Source: a virus. From it: a stretch of DNA of 64,000 bases. A program made the translations under genes and the position numbers. The notes beneath the pieces were generated by a model. The model did not search any database. It saw only the letters and a program-made list of their open reading frames with translations, and was not told the DNA's origin. The stretch spans positions 124,001 to 188,000 of IMG/VR virus record IMGVR_UViG_3300029911_000002; one strand, given 5' to 3'. Below, piece by piece: positions 31,935-42,096 of the stretch (position 1 is its first letter; every line of letters begins with the position of its first letter).

Positions 31935-32269
31935 AATATTTAAAAAGATTTGAAAATATTAATAATAATCCTGAAATTGGGGATTATATTATTATAGATA
32001 AACTTAATAATATACTAGGTCCAAGTTATGATGATATTTTTTATTTTTTGAATAATAATATTGGCAAAGTTGTTGGATTTGGAAATGTATATAACGGAAA
32101 AGGTATTAAAATCAAATTTTTTAATATACCAAAGAATCTAAATACTCATTTTAATCCTGATCATATAAAGATTTTTCCAATGAATTCTATTTTAGCATTT
32201 GGTAAAAACAAAGAAACTGTGAAAGAAGAAGCTGAAATACAACGTAATATAAAGAAATTTAACTTATGA
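31931..32269 (+). CDS. MKYLKRFE/KFNL-type small protein (112 aa)
   Basis: It starts MKYLKRFENINNNPEIGDYI and ends IKKFNL. The middle is an SH3-like looking stretch (GDYIIIDKLNN ... GKVVGFGNVYNGKGIKIKFF), similar in layout to the preceding gene. It overlaps neighbours by 4 nt on both sides, in a chain of four MKY genes. Function unknown. Confidence 0.65.
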   Translation: MKYLKRFENINNNPEIGDYIIIDKLNNILGPSYDDIFYFLNNNIGKVVGFGNVYNGKGIKIKFFNIPKNLNTHFNPDHIKIFPMNSILAFGKNKETVKEEAEIQRNIKKFNL

Positions 32270-32613
32270 AATATATTAAAACATTTGAATCAATATCAAA
32301 AGGAATCAATAATATAACTACTATTGATTGCTCTGGAGATAATTTAACTGAATTACCTGAATTACCAGATAGTTTAATTACTTTATATTGTAATAATAAT
32401 TTTTTAACTAAAATTAAAAAATTACCTCCTAATTTGAAACATTTAAAATGTTCTCATAATCATAATTTATCTGAGTTACCTATATTACCAGAAACTATGA
32501 CTGAATTACGTTGCTATAACACTAAATTACCTTATAATAATCTAATTGAATATAAAAAATGGTTAGATAAAGAGCATCCTGAAATATCAAAATCTAAACA
32601 ATTTAATTTATGA
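32266..32613 (+). CDS. Leucine-rich-repeat-like protein with MKYIKTFE start
   Basis: The 115-aa protein starts MKYIKTFESISKGINNITTI and ends KQFNL. The middle has several short leucine-rich-type repeats: ITTIDCSGDNLTELPELPDS, LITLYCNNNFLTKIKKLPPN, LKHLKCSHNHNLSELPILPE and MTELRCYNTKL. Each has the L-x-x-L-x-C-x-x-N pattern of bacterial LRR proteins. LRR domains bind other proteins; the target is unknown. The LRR core between the shared tags shows that the tags are attached to diverse domains. Confidence 0.75.
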   Translation: MKYIKTFESISKGINNITTIDCSGDNLTELPELPDSLITLYCNNNFLTKIKKLPPNLKHLKCSHNHNLSELPILPETMTELRCYNTKLPYNNLIEYKKWLDKEHPEISKSKQFNL

Positions 32614-33392
32614 AATACTTAAAATATTTTGAAACAAAATTAGAAGTTGAATATCATTGTCTTGAATGTGGATGGATAGGCTGGTTACCTATGACCAAAA
32701 TAGTTAAATGTCCAAATTGTGGAAATATTAATGATATATGGAAAGAAGGCGAATCAATACCTGAAAGACATAAAAAAATGAATTATTTATCTGAAAATAT
32801 TAATATTATTAAACAACAACCTTTTTATTTAAGTGGAGATATATTATACATATCAGATGATATGGCAAAATTAATGACTCCAACATATGCAAAATTAAAT
32901 AAACTTTATAAAAATAAAGGAGTTCGTGATTATATCAATCAAGAACAAATTGATTTTTATAATAATGAAAAAGATGATAAAGGTTATTATAAATCTAGAA
33001 ATATTAATACTAATATAACTGTAAGATATGAAAGGATGTATGCTATGACAATACTTATAAAAAGACTTGGTGGAGTTCTTGAAAATAAATATGGAGAATT
33101 TCAATATTTTATAGGAGGAACATCAGGAGATCACGATATGCATGGTAAAAACATGGTGAGAGATACAAAAGAATGTAATTATAATCTAATGATAAAATAT
33201 TATCCTATTATTGAACATATAAAAAATTTTTACAAAAGATTAAAATCTAAAGACGAAGGATTTTTTGATATAATTAAAGATTCATTAGATAAAGATATAA
33301 TGTTAGCTCAATACGGGGTACCAAAAGAACTAAAAAAATATTTCAAAAATGCTGAAGATGTGGCAATAAATGTTAATAAATTTAATATATAA
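32610..33392 (+). CDS. MKYLKYFE/KFNI-type protein with N-terminal zinc-binding-like motif
   Basis: The 260-aa protein starts MKYLKYFETKLEVEYHCLEC. It has a C-x2-C ... C-x2-C set (HCLECGWIGW and KCPNCGNIN, residues 17-44), likely a zinc ribbon. The middle part includes YAMTILIKRLGGVLENKYGEFQYFIGGTSGDHDMHGKNM, and the end is NVNKFNI. No enzyme family is recognised. It is the last of four chained genes. A terminator follows, so its KFNI end is not shared with a downstream start. Confidence 0.65.
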   Translation: MKYLKYFETKLEVEYHCLECGWIGWLPMTKIVKCPNCGNINDIWKEGESIPERHKKMNYLSENINIIKQQPFYLSGDILYISDDMAKLMTPTYAKLNKLYKNKGVRDYINQEQIDFYNNEKDDKGYYKSRNINTNITVRYERMYAMTILIKRLGGVLENKYGEFQYFIGGTSGDHDMHGKNMVRDTKECNYNLMIKYYPIIEHIKNFYKRLKSKDEGFFDIIKDSLDKDIMLAQYGVPKELKKYFKNAEDVAINVNKFNI

Positions 33393-33430
33393 TATTATAT
33401 ATAGTATATATCATGATCTTGCATGAATTT

Positions 33431-33456
33431 TATTTCGAATGAAATAGATTTTTTTT
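33431..33456 (+). terminator. Hairpin terminator
   Basis: TATTTC-gaat-GAAATA followed by GA and eight T closes the 30.6-33.4 kb operon. The T-run doubles as the start of a candidate promoter for the next gene. Confidence 0.55.
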
Positions 33457-33466
33457 ATATATAGAT
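33449..33466 (+). promoter_or_regulatory. Candidate late promoter (T-run plus ATATATAG)
   Basis: Eight T followed by ATATATAGAT lies 20 nt before the start of the large structural gene at 33486, matching the T-run/TATATATAA pattern seen before other virion genes. Confidence 0.45.
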
Positions 33467-33485
33467 AAAAATTAAATTATTAAAC

Positions 33486-36400
33486 ATGATAAATCAACAA
33501 AATAGTTTTGTATCATTAGCTGAACAACTAGCTGTATTAAATAAAAATTCTACGGAAGTTATGACAAAATTAAATGATGTCGTAACTAGTAGAAATTCTG
33601 TTATTAACGTTAACTTAATGAATTCTGATGGTACAACATCATCATATCAATTTCCAACTGTTGGACAATTGAAAAATGAATTAGATATTGCGAATAGAAA
33701 TATTCAAAAATTAGCAGGATTAGCTGATAGTACAGCCTATGTATCTGATGGTACAACAATGAGAAGAATATATGTTGATGATTTAAATAGTGAACCTAGT
33801 CCTATTGATAGTTTAGATACAATTAATAATTTTACTTCTATAAATAATTCTTTTTTTGAATCATTATGTGATCCTATATTAGCTATTGAACTTGATTTAA
33901 CTGATAAAATAGATCAAAAAGTAAAAAAAGTATTATCACGTAGATATATTATTGAATTTCAGAAAGATCAATATGGAAATTTAACATCTGATGGAGCAAA
34001 TTCTAAATCTGATTTTGAAAATAATTTCTTAAATAGAAATGATATTTTTATTGATGATTTAACTGCATGGTATACAAACACTAAAAATAACGGAGTTTTT
34101 CAGAGAAATGAACCATATGATGAACAAATATTTGATTTGGATTATGATAGCCTTCAATACTATGGTATATTTGATGTTGTTGGTATTGATAATGATACAA
34201 TAAATAATAAAATGTGGTATGTATTAGGTTCAATTACATATTACGATTATACTGGGAATACCAAACAATTATCAGTTGGAGATGAATTGATAATAAATAA
34301 AAAAGATTCATCAACATTATGGACAATTAACGAAGTTAGTACTGCTAAAAGTAATTATAGAGTTATTTTAGAGAGGGTGGAAGGCTTAGATCCTGTGCCT
34401 ATACTATCACAAGGATTAAAGATTTATAGTCCTGTATTACCAGCGAGAACAATAAAAATATCTATTGGTTATGACGAGTATAATGTTATATTTATTAAAC
34501 CGATTAATACTGATTCAAATGTAATTTCGTCAACATGGTCTTATGGTACATCTTTCTATACCAACAATTTAGTATTGGATACTAATAGTACTGTCTCTAT
34601 GACAAGATATTATAGTGATAATGTATTTGATTATGGCGCTATATTAAAAGATTTGATTGCTAAAAATATACCTAGTCAATTTGGAGTTATTCCAAATGTA
34701 CCAAATTTAACAGCTACTAATTTTAAAGTTTTACAAACAAATACTCATTTAACAAATACTGCGGATTCCGCAAAAATTCAAAGTTTAAATGTACAAAAAG
34801 TATCTATAAATTCTCAATTAGAACAATTAAATGATGCTATTATTGAACAAAATAAAGAACTTAGTACTAAACAATATAAATCAACATCTGATAAACAAGC
34901 TAGTCAAACAACATTAAATAATTTAATAAATCAACAATCTTCTTTGACTAAATCTTATACATCAATAGTTAATCAAATAACAGCACAAAATACTGGAGCA
35001 ATTTCAGATGTTGAGGCAGAATTTAGTGTAAGAGGATTTTGGAGTGTTCCAGAACCTATTATAATAAATACAGTAGGAGAAAATCAAAAGCAAGAGGTTG
35101 TTCAATTTATTGTTCAATATAGATATAGTGCAACAGGTGGATCTGCTCCGACTACTGTTGGATTTGATCTAAATTTAACTGAAAATATATATACTAACTA
35201 TATTTCAACTGGTGATATTGTAGATCAAACAAAAGCATATCAAAATCCAAGTGTATCAACTCAAAGTGTAACAGAAACTGGATATTTTTCAAATTGGTAT
35301 CAATTTACAACAGATGCTAGAACAAGAACTTATAATTCAGCATTAAATGTATGGACATGGGATATTGAAGATGTTACTGATGCAAATATAAAAAAAGTAA
35401 ATCAATTGGATATTCCATTACATCCTAACGAAACAGTTGATATTAGAATTAAATCAATATCAGAAGTTGGATATCCTGATGCACTTATTACATCTGATTG
35501 GAGTAATATTATGACTATTGATTTTCCAGATGATCTTGCACAAGTAGGTAATGAAAATGCTACAATTTTACAATCTGCTCAAAATGATCAAATATATAAT
35601 CAAATAGAAAGTGATTTTAATTCAAAAGGACTAACTGCACATTTACAACAATCATATTATGTTAACGATTTATATGTTGCTCATACAGATATAAACTTAG
35701 GTACATCTTTTAAAGATAGTTCAGGCAATATGATTATGTTGAGTGATTATCTAACATCATTAACTAATAGAATTTTAGCACTTGAACAAATTGTTTCTAA
35801 TGCTAAAGGTGAACTTTCAATTAGTTTATATCAAAATACTAATAGTGTTATTATACAAAATGGCGCATCTATAACACAAAAAATAGTATGTGAAAAATAT
35901 GCTGAATTGTCTGGTACAACTACAAGAACGTATTATAATAGTACATATTCAACTAATGATTATTATTTAGAATTTGATAATTTATCTCAATCTTCACAAT
36001 TAGGCTTACTTTCATATAGAAAATATGTACCTACTATTTCTGGTGATAATAGATTTTATAATCCAATATATTCAAATGGATCATTAGCAACATATGTAGA
36101 TTCAAATGATAATTTACAAACACAAGTTGATAATCAATTTGTTTGGATTTCTGATACATCAGGAAATAATGCTATATATAATTCAGGAGTAACATATGAT
36201 GCTAATGGATTAGGACAGGTATTATATTCTAAAAATTGGAATATTGGATTAACTGGTACAACAGTACCAAATTCTGGCGGTACATATTCAACACCAATCA
36301 ATATTTTTAATGATATTAACTGGACTGGAGGTACTTGGATAGCAGATAATAATTATGAAACAGATTTTCCTGTTACTATTCATCCATATATTGATAATAT

Positions 36401-36671
36401 TAACGATTATGTTTATGCTGATAAAAGTGGAGTTGAATTAATTAACGCAAATAGTAAATTTATATTACCTATTAAAATATTTTTTAAATTATCTGGTGGA
36501 ACAAATGATTCTATAACATTTCCAACTAATTTATCTACATCTCCATATGTAATAAGGAAATTAAGAATATTTATTGAATCTGAAAGCTTAACTAGACCAT
36601 TTGAATTCGAAATTATATTTAAAATATTTAGAAATAATACATCATCAAATAGAAGTAGTACAGCATCTTAA
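33486..36671 (+). CDS. Large virion structural protein (probable baseplate/tail component)
   Basis: The product is 1061 aa. The N-terminal region is helical (FVSLAEQLAVLNKNSTEVMTKLND). Beta-rich domains follow with repeated YxxTGNT/SSG-type turns, and a coiled coil lies near residues 430-500. A fibronectin-like stretch (FWSVPEPIIINTV ... VVQFIVQYRYSA ... NETVDIRIKSISEVGYPDALITSDWSN, about 520-680) precedes a helical LTSLTNRILALEQIVSN and a C-terminal beta domain. Size, composition and the following 1144-aa gene suggest a baseplate wedge or tail-tip protein. I cannot map it to a specific T4 gene. Confidence 0.6.
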   Translation: MINQQNSFVSLAEQLAVLNKNSTEVMTKLNDVVTSRNSVINVNLMNSDGTTSSYQFPTVGQLKNELDIANRNIQKLAGLADSTAYVSDGTTMRRIYVDDLNSEPSPIDSLDTINNFTSINNSFFESLCDPILAIELDLTDKIDQKVKKVLSRRYIIEFQKDQYGNLTSDGANSKSDFENNFLNRNDIFIDDLTAWYTNTKNNGVFQRNEPYDEQIFDLDYDSLQYYGIFDVVGIDNDTINNKMWYVLGSITYYDYTGNTKQLSVGDELIINKKDSSTLWTINEVSTAKSNYRVILERVEGLDPVPILSQGLKIYSPVLPARTIKISIGYDEYNVIFIKPINTDSNVISSTWSYGTSFYTNNLVLDTNSTVSMTRYYSDNVFDYGAILKDLIAKNIPSQFGVIPNVPNLTATNFKVLQTNTHLTNTADSAKIQSLNVQKVSINSQLEQLNDAIIEQNKELSTKQYKSTSDKQASQTTLNNLINQQSSLTKSYTSIVNQITAQNTGAISDVEAEFSVRGFWSVPEPIIINTVGENQKQEVVQFIVQYRYSATGGSAPTTVGFDLNLTENIYTNYISTGDIVDQTKAYQNPSVSTQSVTETGYFSNWYQFTTDARTRTYNSALNVWTWDIEDVTDANIKKVNQLDIPLHPNETVDIRIKSISEVGYPDALITSDWSNIMTIDFPDDLAQVGNENATILQSAQNDQIYNQIESDFNSKGLTAHLQQSYYVNDLYVAHTDINLGTSFKDSSGNMIMLSDYLTSLTNRILALEQIVSNAKGELSISLYQNTNSVIIQNGASITQKIVCEKYAELSGTTTRTYYNSTYSTNDYYLEFDNLSQSSQLGLLSYRKYVPTISGDNRFYNPIYSNGSLATYVDSNDNLQTQVDNQFVWISDTSGNNAIYNSGVTYDANGLGQVLYSKNWNIGLTGTTVPNSGGTYSTPINIFNDINWTGGTWIADNNYETDFPVTIHPYIDNINDYVYADKSGVELINANSKFILPIKIFFKLSGGTNDSITFPTNLSTSPYVIRKLRIFIESESLTRPFEFEIIFKIFRNNTSSNRSSTAS

Positions 36672-36691
36672 ATATAAAATATTAAAAAATT

Positions 36692-39600
36692 ATGATAAAT
36701 AATAGCTTTCAATTATTAAGAACAAATCCAGCACTAACAACTAATGTTAAATTAGTTGTTAGTTCTGATTATAAGTTCTATTTAGAATCATTTGATACAA
36801 ATTCTCAATTATCTAATCAAAAATATAAACATTTTTCAATATCAAAAAATAATTTATATGAAAATCAAATTGTTAAATTTTATGATGGACTATCATCACA
36901 ATTGGCATTTGATGTTAAATATGATTCTGATGATTCTACTGTATTTTCTAAATACGAACAACAATTTGATGATATTTATTGGAGTGGTGCTAAATCAGTT
37001 GAAGATACATGGTATAATGAAACATATGAATATTTTGCGCCATTATTTATAAGAAAAAATAATATACCAGATGGATTTGTTATATTAAGAGTAGATGATT
37101 CCGCTCCTTATGATATCCAAGATGATGATTTAGGTGCTGGTAAAATTACAAAAGATAATTTTAATTCTCAAATTGTTAATAATTGGAAATGCGTATCTTT
37201 TGTTGATATGAGATATAATACAGATTTAGGATTATTTTTAAATACAAATATTACAAATAATACATCATATCCAGAAAGATCATTTGATTTGGATTTTAGA
37301 TCATATGAATATTCTAAATTTTACGGAATAGATTATAATAATGGAGGATATGTTAATATTTCTAATTTTTTACAATCAACATTGCAATATGAACAACCAC
37401 ATTTTAAACTTGAATCTGATATTATAGAGTCATTTAAAACAAATAATTTAATATATCCTCATATTTTAAATTTTAAATTTTTATTTAATGATGTACCAGC
37501 AGATCCTGTTAATATACATAATTATTCATTAAATAGATATTATGGTTTTTATGCTGATAAATTAGAATTGATTACTAATTTAACTTCATATATAACTCCA
37601 GAATTGATAAGTGGATTTACATTGAAGAATAATATATTTGGCTATATGTCAGGAAGTACTTTCATACCAACTAATGAATCTCCATTTGTAGAAGGTTTCT
37701 TTTTAGATAAAACTTATTGGATACAACTTACGTCATCTGAGACTGATAATGAATTTTATCAAGTAGTACTAGTGTATAATAACGGTGTTAATACATATAG
37801 AGTTATTAGTGATTTTGATATGAGTGGTTCTACTTTTAATGTTTCAAATGATAGAACGTGCTTTATTAATTATACTGATGGCTATATTTATAATTGTCAA
37901 ACTATTAATAATCCATCAGGTATTACTAATTATATATCTGGATATACTTCTAACTTTAATATTGATCCATATTACTCAGGAAATACTATTAAATCAATGT
38001 ATGGTGATTTATATTTAATACTAATTGATGGTATATATCATGTACTAAAATGTAAAAATGATAGCTATTTTATACAAAGTGATTACGCAATAAATTCTTA
38101 CACAACAGGACTAGAATATTGGAAAGGTGGTAAAAATAGTAATTATTATACTACAAAACAAATTTATACATATGGAAATAAACCATTAATCTATCCTGTG
38201 TATAGAATAAAATTTAATGATATTAAAGATTTTGATTTTAATAGAGTAAATACACATTTTGCTGATTTTGACTATGAAAAAGATATTTATACTGCAACTG
38301 ATGAACAAAAATTATATGCTATAGATTATACTGATACTTCAGTATTAAGTCAAAATTATATGACATATCCAAGAGGTGAAGATGGACAATATCAAATAAT
38401 GAATGTATCTTCTGAATATATCGCAGATGACGAACTTTATGAAATATCATTTAACGATTTAACAGAAATATGGAGAAAAAATCCATCAGTTGTAAAATGG
38501 GGGTTCGCTGGCTCAAATTCTAATTGCGATTATCCATATAAATTAAATAATTCAATTAGTATAGGAGACGTATTTAATGCAACTGCAGATGTATTTAGCT
38601 TGCTACCAACAGAAGTAGAAAAAAATTTAGATTACTGCTACAGAATAGGTAATTTTTTCTCAGGTAATACAAATAATATTATTAAATATTTAAATCAAAC
38701 TACTAACATAGAAGTAGATTTTATGGAAAATTATAGTAAAAAATTTAATTTAGATTTATATCTAAATTCAAATGTTGATTATTTTGATTATTTTTTTAAA
38801 AATAAAACATATTTTACTATAGATGATATTAATTATACAAAACAAACATTAAAATATTCAACTTTTCAAGCAGGCGATATATATACAGCATCTAGTACAT
38901 TATTTAAAGGTTTAAATATTAACGCATTAAATGTTACAAGTGTATCAAGAGATATTAATGGATCAATTACAAGTATAGTTGCTGATAATAGTAAAAATTT
39001 TAATGATTATAAATTTGCAATAATTCTTAATGATGTTTATCAATATTATACTGGTAATACATATGATTCAACATATGAAGGTGGATTATCAGGAAATACG
39101 ATAATTGATATATCATCAAATGCAATACACGCATTTTTAAATGAAGAATTTAAAAATATTTTAGTTGTTGTTAATGTTAAAATACCAATTCAAAAAAATT
39201 ATATTAGTTTAAATAATGTCGCCTTTTTTGGTGAAAAATTTGGATTATATAATTCAAAAACATTAGACGGTAATAGTTTAGTCTATCCAGCAAATGTTAA
39301 AGAATTCGATCCATCATTAATAGTTGCATCAAATATATTTAACGCATTTTATGATATGAATTCATTATCAGAATTTGATTCTGGTATAACATATTATTAT
39401 ATCAATTCAATTGGACAATCTGGATATACAGCACCTATGAATACAACTGGAGGTACCATGGCATTAATACCTGATTGGGTTAAAAATGATACTCCATTTA
39501 TTTTAAATTTAAATGATCCAGCAGTTTTAACAACTAAACAAAATTCATATATTAAAACTGCAATAAAAGGACCATTAACTAATATTTATGATAAATATCA

Positions 39601-40126
39601 AGTGTATTACGATACAAATCAAAAAACTAAATATAATGTTTCTGAACCGTTAGCTAGATCTATGTCATTAAATATACAACAAAATATAATGAATACTTCA
39701 AACGGCGTATCATCAGATAATTCTATTTATAGATATAACGGCTCTTATGAACCAATATTTAATACAATACCAGTATTTAATAATACATTTTTATATGAAT
39801 CAGGAAATACTATAAGTCAATTTGAATCAAACTATAAATTCGATACTTCATTTGAAAACTTCGGTATGATTGAAGAATTAATTTATTCAAAAATTAATCC
39901 TGTAATATCTCCATTAAAATTAAGTAATACTAATACTGATGTATCTGTGTATCCAATAGTTGACGAATTTGGATATCAGTTTTCTTCAAGATTTATATTT
40001 AGCTCATCTTGGGATAACGATTTTTATGTAATAACAAATAATACTCAAAATATGAATAATAATGTCTTTTCAAATTTTTCTAACTATGAATATATAATTG
40101 ATCCAATAAAAAATATAAATGATTAA
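36692..40126 (+). CDS. Large virion structural protein (probable baseplate/tail component)
   Basis: The 1144-aa product is beta-rich with many Tyr, Asn and 'SGNT' turns, starting MINNSFQLLRTNPALTTNVK (residues 1-20), then YKHFSISKNNLYENQIVKFY. Long regular sequence without signal peptide or membrane segment fits a tail or baseplate protein. It follows the 1061-aa gene by 20 nt and its stop overlaps the next gene by 1 nt, so they form a late operon. No enzyme motif was seen. Confidence 0.6.
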   Translation: MINNSFQLLRTNPALTTNVKLVVSSDYKFYLESFDTNSQLSNQKYKHFSISKNNLYENQIVKFYDGLSSQLAFDVKYDSDDSTVFSKYEQQFDDIYWSGAKSVEDTWYNETYEYFAPLFIRKNNIPDGFVILRVDDSAPYDIQDDDLGAGKITKDNFNSQIVNNWKCVSFVDMRYNTDLGLFLNTNITNNTSYPERSFDLDFRSYEYSKFYGIDYNNGGYVNISNFLQSTLQYEQPHFKLESDIIESFKTNNLIYPHILNFKFLFNDVPADPVNIHNYSLNRYYGFYADKLELITNLTSYITPELISGFTLKNNIFGYMSGSTFIPTNESPFVEGFFLDKTYWIQLTSSETDNEFYQVVLVYNNGVNTYRVISDFDMSGSTFNVSNDRTCFINYTDGYIYNCQTINNPSGITNYISGYTSNFNIDPYYSGNTIKSMYGDLYLILIDGIYHVLKCKNDSYFIQSDYAINSYTTGLEYWKGGKNSNYYTTKQIYTYGNKPLIYPVYRIKFNDIKDFDFNRVNTHFADFDYEKDIYTATDEQKLYAIDYTDTSVLSQNYMTYPRGEDGQYQIMNVSSEYIADDELYEISFNDLTEIWRKNPSVVKWGFAGSNSNCDYPYKLNNSISIGDVFNATADVFSLLPTEVEKNLDYCYRIGNFFSGNTNNIIKYLNQTTNIEVDFMENYSKKFNLDLYLNSNVDYFDYFFKNKTYFTIDDINYTKQTLKYSTFQAGDIYTASSTLFKGLNINALNVTSVSRDINGSITSIVADNSKNFNDYKFAIILNDVYQYYTGNTYDSTYEGGLSGNTIIDISSNAIHAFLNEEFKNILVVVNVKIPIQKNYISLNNVAFFGEKFGLYNSKTLDGNSLVYPANVKEFDPSLIVASNIFNAFYDMNSLSEFDSGITYYYINSIGQSGYTAPMNTTGGTMALIPDWVKNDTPFILNLNDPAVLTTKQNSYIKTAIKGPLTNIYDKYQVYYDTNQKTKYNVSEPLARSMSLNIQQNIMNTSNGVSSDNSIYRYNGSYEPIFNTIPVFNNTFLYESGNTISQFESNYKFDTSFENFGMIEELIYSKINPVISPLKLSNTNTDVSVYPIVDEFGYQFSSRFIFSSSWDNDFYVITNNTQNMNNNVFSNFSNYEYIIDPIKNIND

Positions 40127-40443
40127 TGAAATATATTAAAACTTTTGAAAATGAATTATATAATGAACCAACATATTGGTTATTGCCGACTGATGATAGA
40201 TTTGAAAAATCTTTAAAACAAATAAAATGTCCTAATAATAATATTAAATTTTTTTTAAATAATAATAGAATTAAAAATATTAAATATGTATTCATTTGTT
40301 ATTCACCATATAATAAACAATGGGAATGGAATTCATATAAAGGTAAATTACTTGACGATTATCTTGAAGAAAATAATTATAAATTTGGTGGACATATAAA
40401 TATGAATGAATTAGAATTAATTGCTGATAAATTTAACATATAA
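40126..40443 (+). CDS. MKYIKTFE/KFNI-type small protein, pair member 1
   Basis: The 105-aa product starts MKYIKTFENELYNEPTYWLL. It has PTDDRFEKSLKQIKCPNNNIKFFL and YVFICYSPYNKQWEWNS, and ends IADKFNI. The next gene is a clear paralogue. The start overlaps the stop of the large structural gene (TAATG), tying it to the late operon. The T4-like targeting start suggests a virion-associated product (inference). Confidence 0.65.
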   Translation: MKYIKTFENELYNEPTYWLLPTDDRFEKSLKQIKCPNNNIKFFLNNNRIKNIKYVFICYSPYNKQWEWNSYKGKLLDDYLEENNYKFGGHINMNELELIADKFNI

Positions 40444-40447
40444 CTAT

Positions 40448-40840
40448 ATGAAATATATAAAAATGTTTGAAGAAAATATATATGAAAATATATATGAAAA
40501 TATATATGAAAATATATATGAAAATATATATGATAGTAGATGCTATTGGTTATTACCAACTGATGATAGATTTGAAGATTCTTTAAAACAAATAAAATGT
40601 CCTGATTTTAAAATAGAACAATTTTTAGGTAATAAAAATATGAGACAATATAATTATGTATTTGTTGGATATAATCCAACTAAAACTGTAGATGACGATG
40701 TTAGTCTTTGTTGGGGCTGGAACTATAAAGTTAATTGGAATAAAAATACTGAAGATTTTTATGAAAAAAAAGGATATAAATTTATGGGAAATATAAATAT
40801 ACCTGATTTCGAATTTGATGTAAATAAATTTAATATATAA
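40448..40840 (+). CDS. MKYIKMFE/KFNI-type small protein, pair member 2, with ENIY repeats
   Basis: I use the ATG at 40448 (130 aa), giving MKYIKMFEE, rather than upstream codons. After the start there are five ENIY repeats encoded by a perfect 12-bp tandem repeat. The paralogue-shared part follows (CYWLLPTDDRFEDSLKQIKCP, YVFVGYNP, WGWNYKVNW) and the end is DVNKFNI. The stop is followed by non-coding bases, so the ending is kept without overlap. Function unknown. Confidence 0.65.
   Translation: MKYIKMFEENIYENIYENIYENIYENIYDSRCYWLLPTDDRFEDSLKQIKCPDFKIEQFLGNKNMRQYNYVFVGYNPTKTVDDDVSLCWGWNYKVNWNKNTEDFYEKKGYKFMGNINIPDFEFDVNKFNI
40472..40531 (+). repeat. Perfect 12-bp tandem repeat, five copies
   Basis: GAAAATATATAT is repeated five times inside the gene at 40448-40840, adding ENIY per copy. 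Copy-number change would keep the frame and alter only the linker length. Confidence 0.9.
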
Positions 40841-40855
40841 AAAAAATAATAAATA

Positions 40856-41590
40856 GTGAAAAGTAATTTAATATTAAAAAAATTTTCTGTAAACTCTGTG
40901 CCAGGTACAATGAATCAAACAGAATTAAGAACTTTTTTTGGAGGTAAAATAATATATACCGAAGATGAAATCTATATTAACGACGACGCTATAAAATTTA
41001 GTCAAATTGTTAACAATACTATCAATGGTAATAACGGATACCAATACTATGATATAACTACAATACCCGATGATTGGGAAATTACATTCAATGAAAATTT
41101 ATCAGATTTAAAACAAAATAATCAAGTAATTTCACAATATAGTCAAACACAATCAGATAAAAATAATAATACCAGATGGCTAATAAATATTAACGGAGCA
41201 CAAATATTAAAAGATTATTTATTCTTTAAAATTAAAGAACAAAGAGTATTTAAAATAATAAGACAAAATGATATATATTCTAATGATATTAATAACGCAA
41301 TATATGAATATATAAATCAGAATATTTTTAATAGATATAAATTAGATTCTATACAATTTTATGTAAACTACTATAGCATTACAGATCAAACTATTTATAA
41401 TAATATTGTTCTACAATATAATCCAATATTTAATCCAGATGTATATCAAACAGCAAATTTGACAAATATAAGTATACAAAATTATGATCCTTATAATTTT
41501 AATTCTGTGTCAATATTATATAATCAAAGTAAACCATCTAATCAATATAATTTTAACTATTATTTTGATATTAATTTTGCAAAAATTTAA
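40856..41590 (+). CDS. Virion-type protein with possible GTG start
   Basis: The 244-aa frame opens at GTG (40856), giving MKSNLILKKFSVNSVPGTMN; no ATG is in frame before that, and the first internal ATG would remove 18 residues. The content is beta- and Asn/Tyr-rich (NGNNGYQYYDITTIPDDWEI, NQNIFNRYKLDSIQFYVNYYSI), similar in style to the two large structural proteins upstream. It is likely a small tail or baseplate component. It closes the late operon before the recombination genes. Confidence 0.5.
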   Translation: MKSNLILKKFSVNSVPGTMNQTELRTFFGGKIIYTEDEIYINDDAIKFSQIVNNTINGNNGYQYYDITTIPDDWEITFNENLSDLKQNNQVISQYSQTQSDKNNNTRWLININGAQILKDYLFFKIKEQRVFKIIRQNDIYSNDINNAIYEYINQNIFNRYKLDSIQFYVNYYSITDQTIYNNIVLQYNPIFNPDVYQTANLTNISIQNYDPYNFNSVSILYNQSKPSNQYNFNYYFDINFAKI

Positions 41591-41637
41591 ACTAACTTCT
41601 ATTTATATTATATATAAAATAAACTCATTCTACAACT

Positions 41638-42096
41638 ATGTCAGAAAACATTGAACTAGACTCAAGACAAAAATTTCAAAAAAAAATGATAGAATCTACA
41701 AAACAATGGATCGCTATTGTTAATAAATTAACTAATAGATTAATTAACGACGATCTAAAAAATATTGCAGATATTCAGGCAGAAGCTATAAGTCAACGAC
41801 AAATTGTAGTCGAAGAAATTAAAAATTATAGCGTTAAAATACATAAACTGGTTCAAAAAACAAAAGTTCTAACAAAAGAAAGATTTGAATTCTATGCAAC
41901 ATCATATCAAGTTAAAACGTCTGGAACAGAAAAATTAAGACTTATCGAAGCAGATTTATCAGAACATCAATGCTTTATAAATGAACTAGATGAACATGTA
42001 AATTTTTTAAGAGATACTTCTAAAAATCTAGAATCTATAAACTATTCAGTTAAATCTAAAATTGAACTGGCTAATATATTAGGAGGTTACAAATAA
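41638..42096 (+). CDS. uvsY: UvsY-like recombination mediator
   Basis: The 152-aa protein is helical with a charged N-terminus (residues 1-60), then LTKERFEFYATSYQVKTSGTEKLRLIEADLSEHQCFINELDEHVNFL and LESINYSVKSKIELANILGGYK. This layout (R-x-(D/E)-(F/Y)-Y, later L-x-x-D, then a final helix near 'IK/SRx..I') resembles T4 UvsY. Its position, three short genes upstream of a UvsW helicase, mirrors the T4 uvsY-uvsW linkage. UvsY loads the UvsX recombinase onto gp32-coated single-stranded DNA. The call combines weak similarity with strong context. Confidence 0.6.
   Translation: MSENIELDSRQKFQKKMIESTKQWIAIVNKLTNRLINDDLKNIADIQAEAISQRQIVVEEIKNYSVKIHKLVQKTKVLTKERFEFYATSYQVKTSGTEKLRLIEADLSEHQCFINELDEHVNFLRDTSKNLESINYSVKSKIELANILGGYK

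Noticed and set aside
36792-38018. Short plus-strand frames within the 1144-aa structural gene
   Set aside because: They overlap a long, compositionally consistent gene and consist of Ile/Leu/Met-rich out-of-frame sequence.
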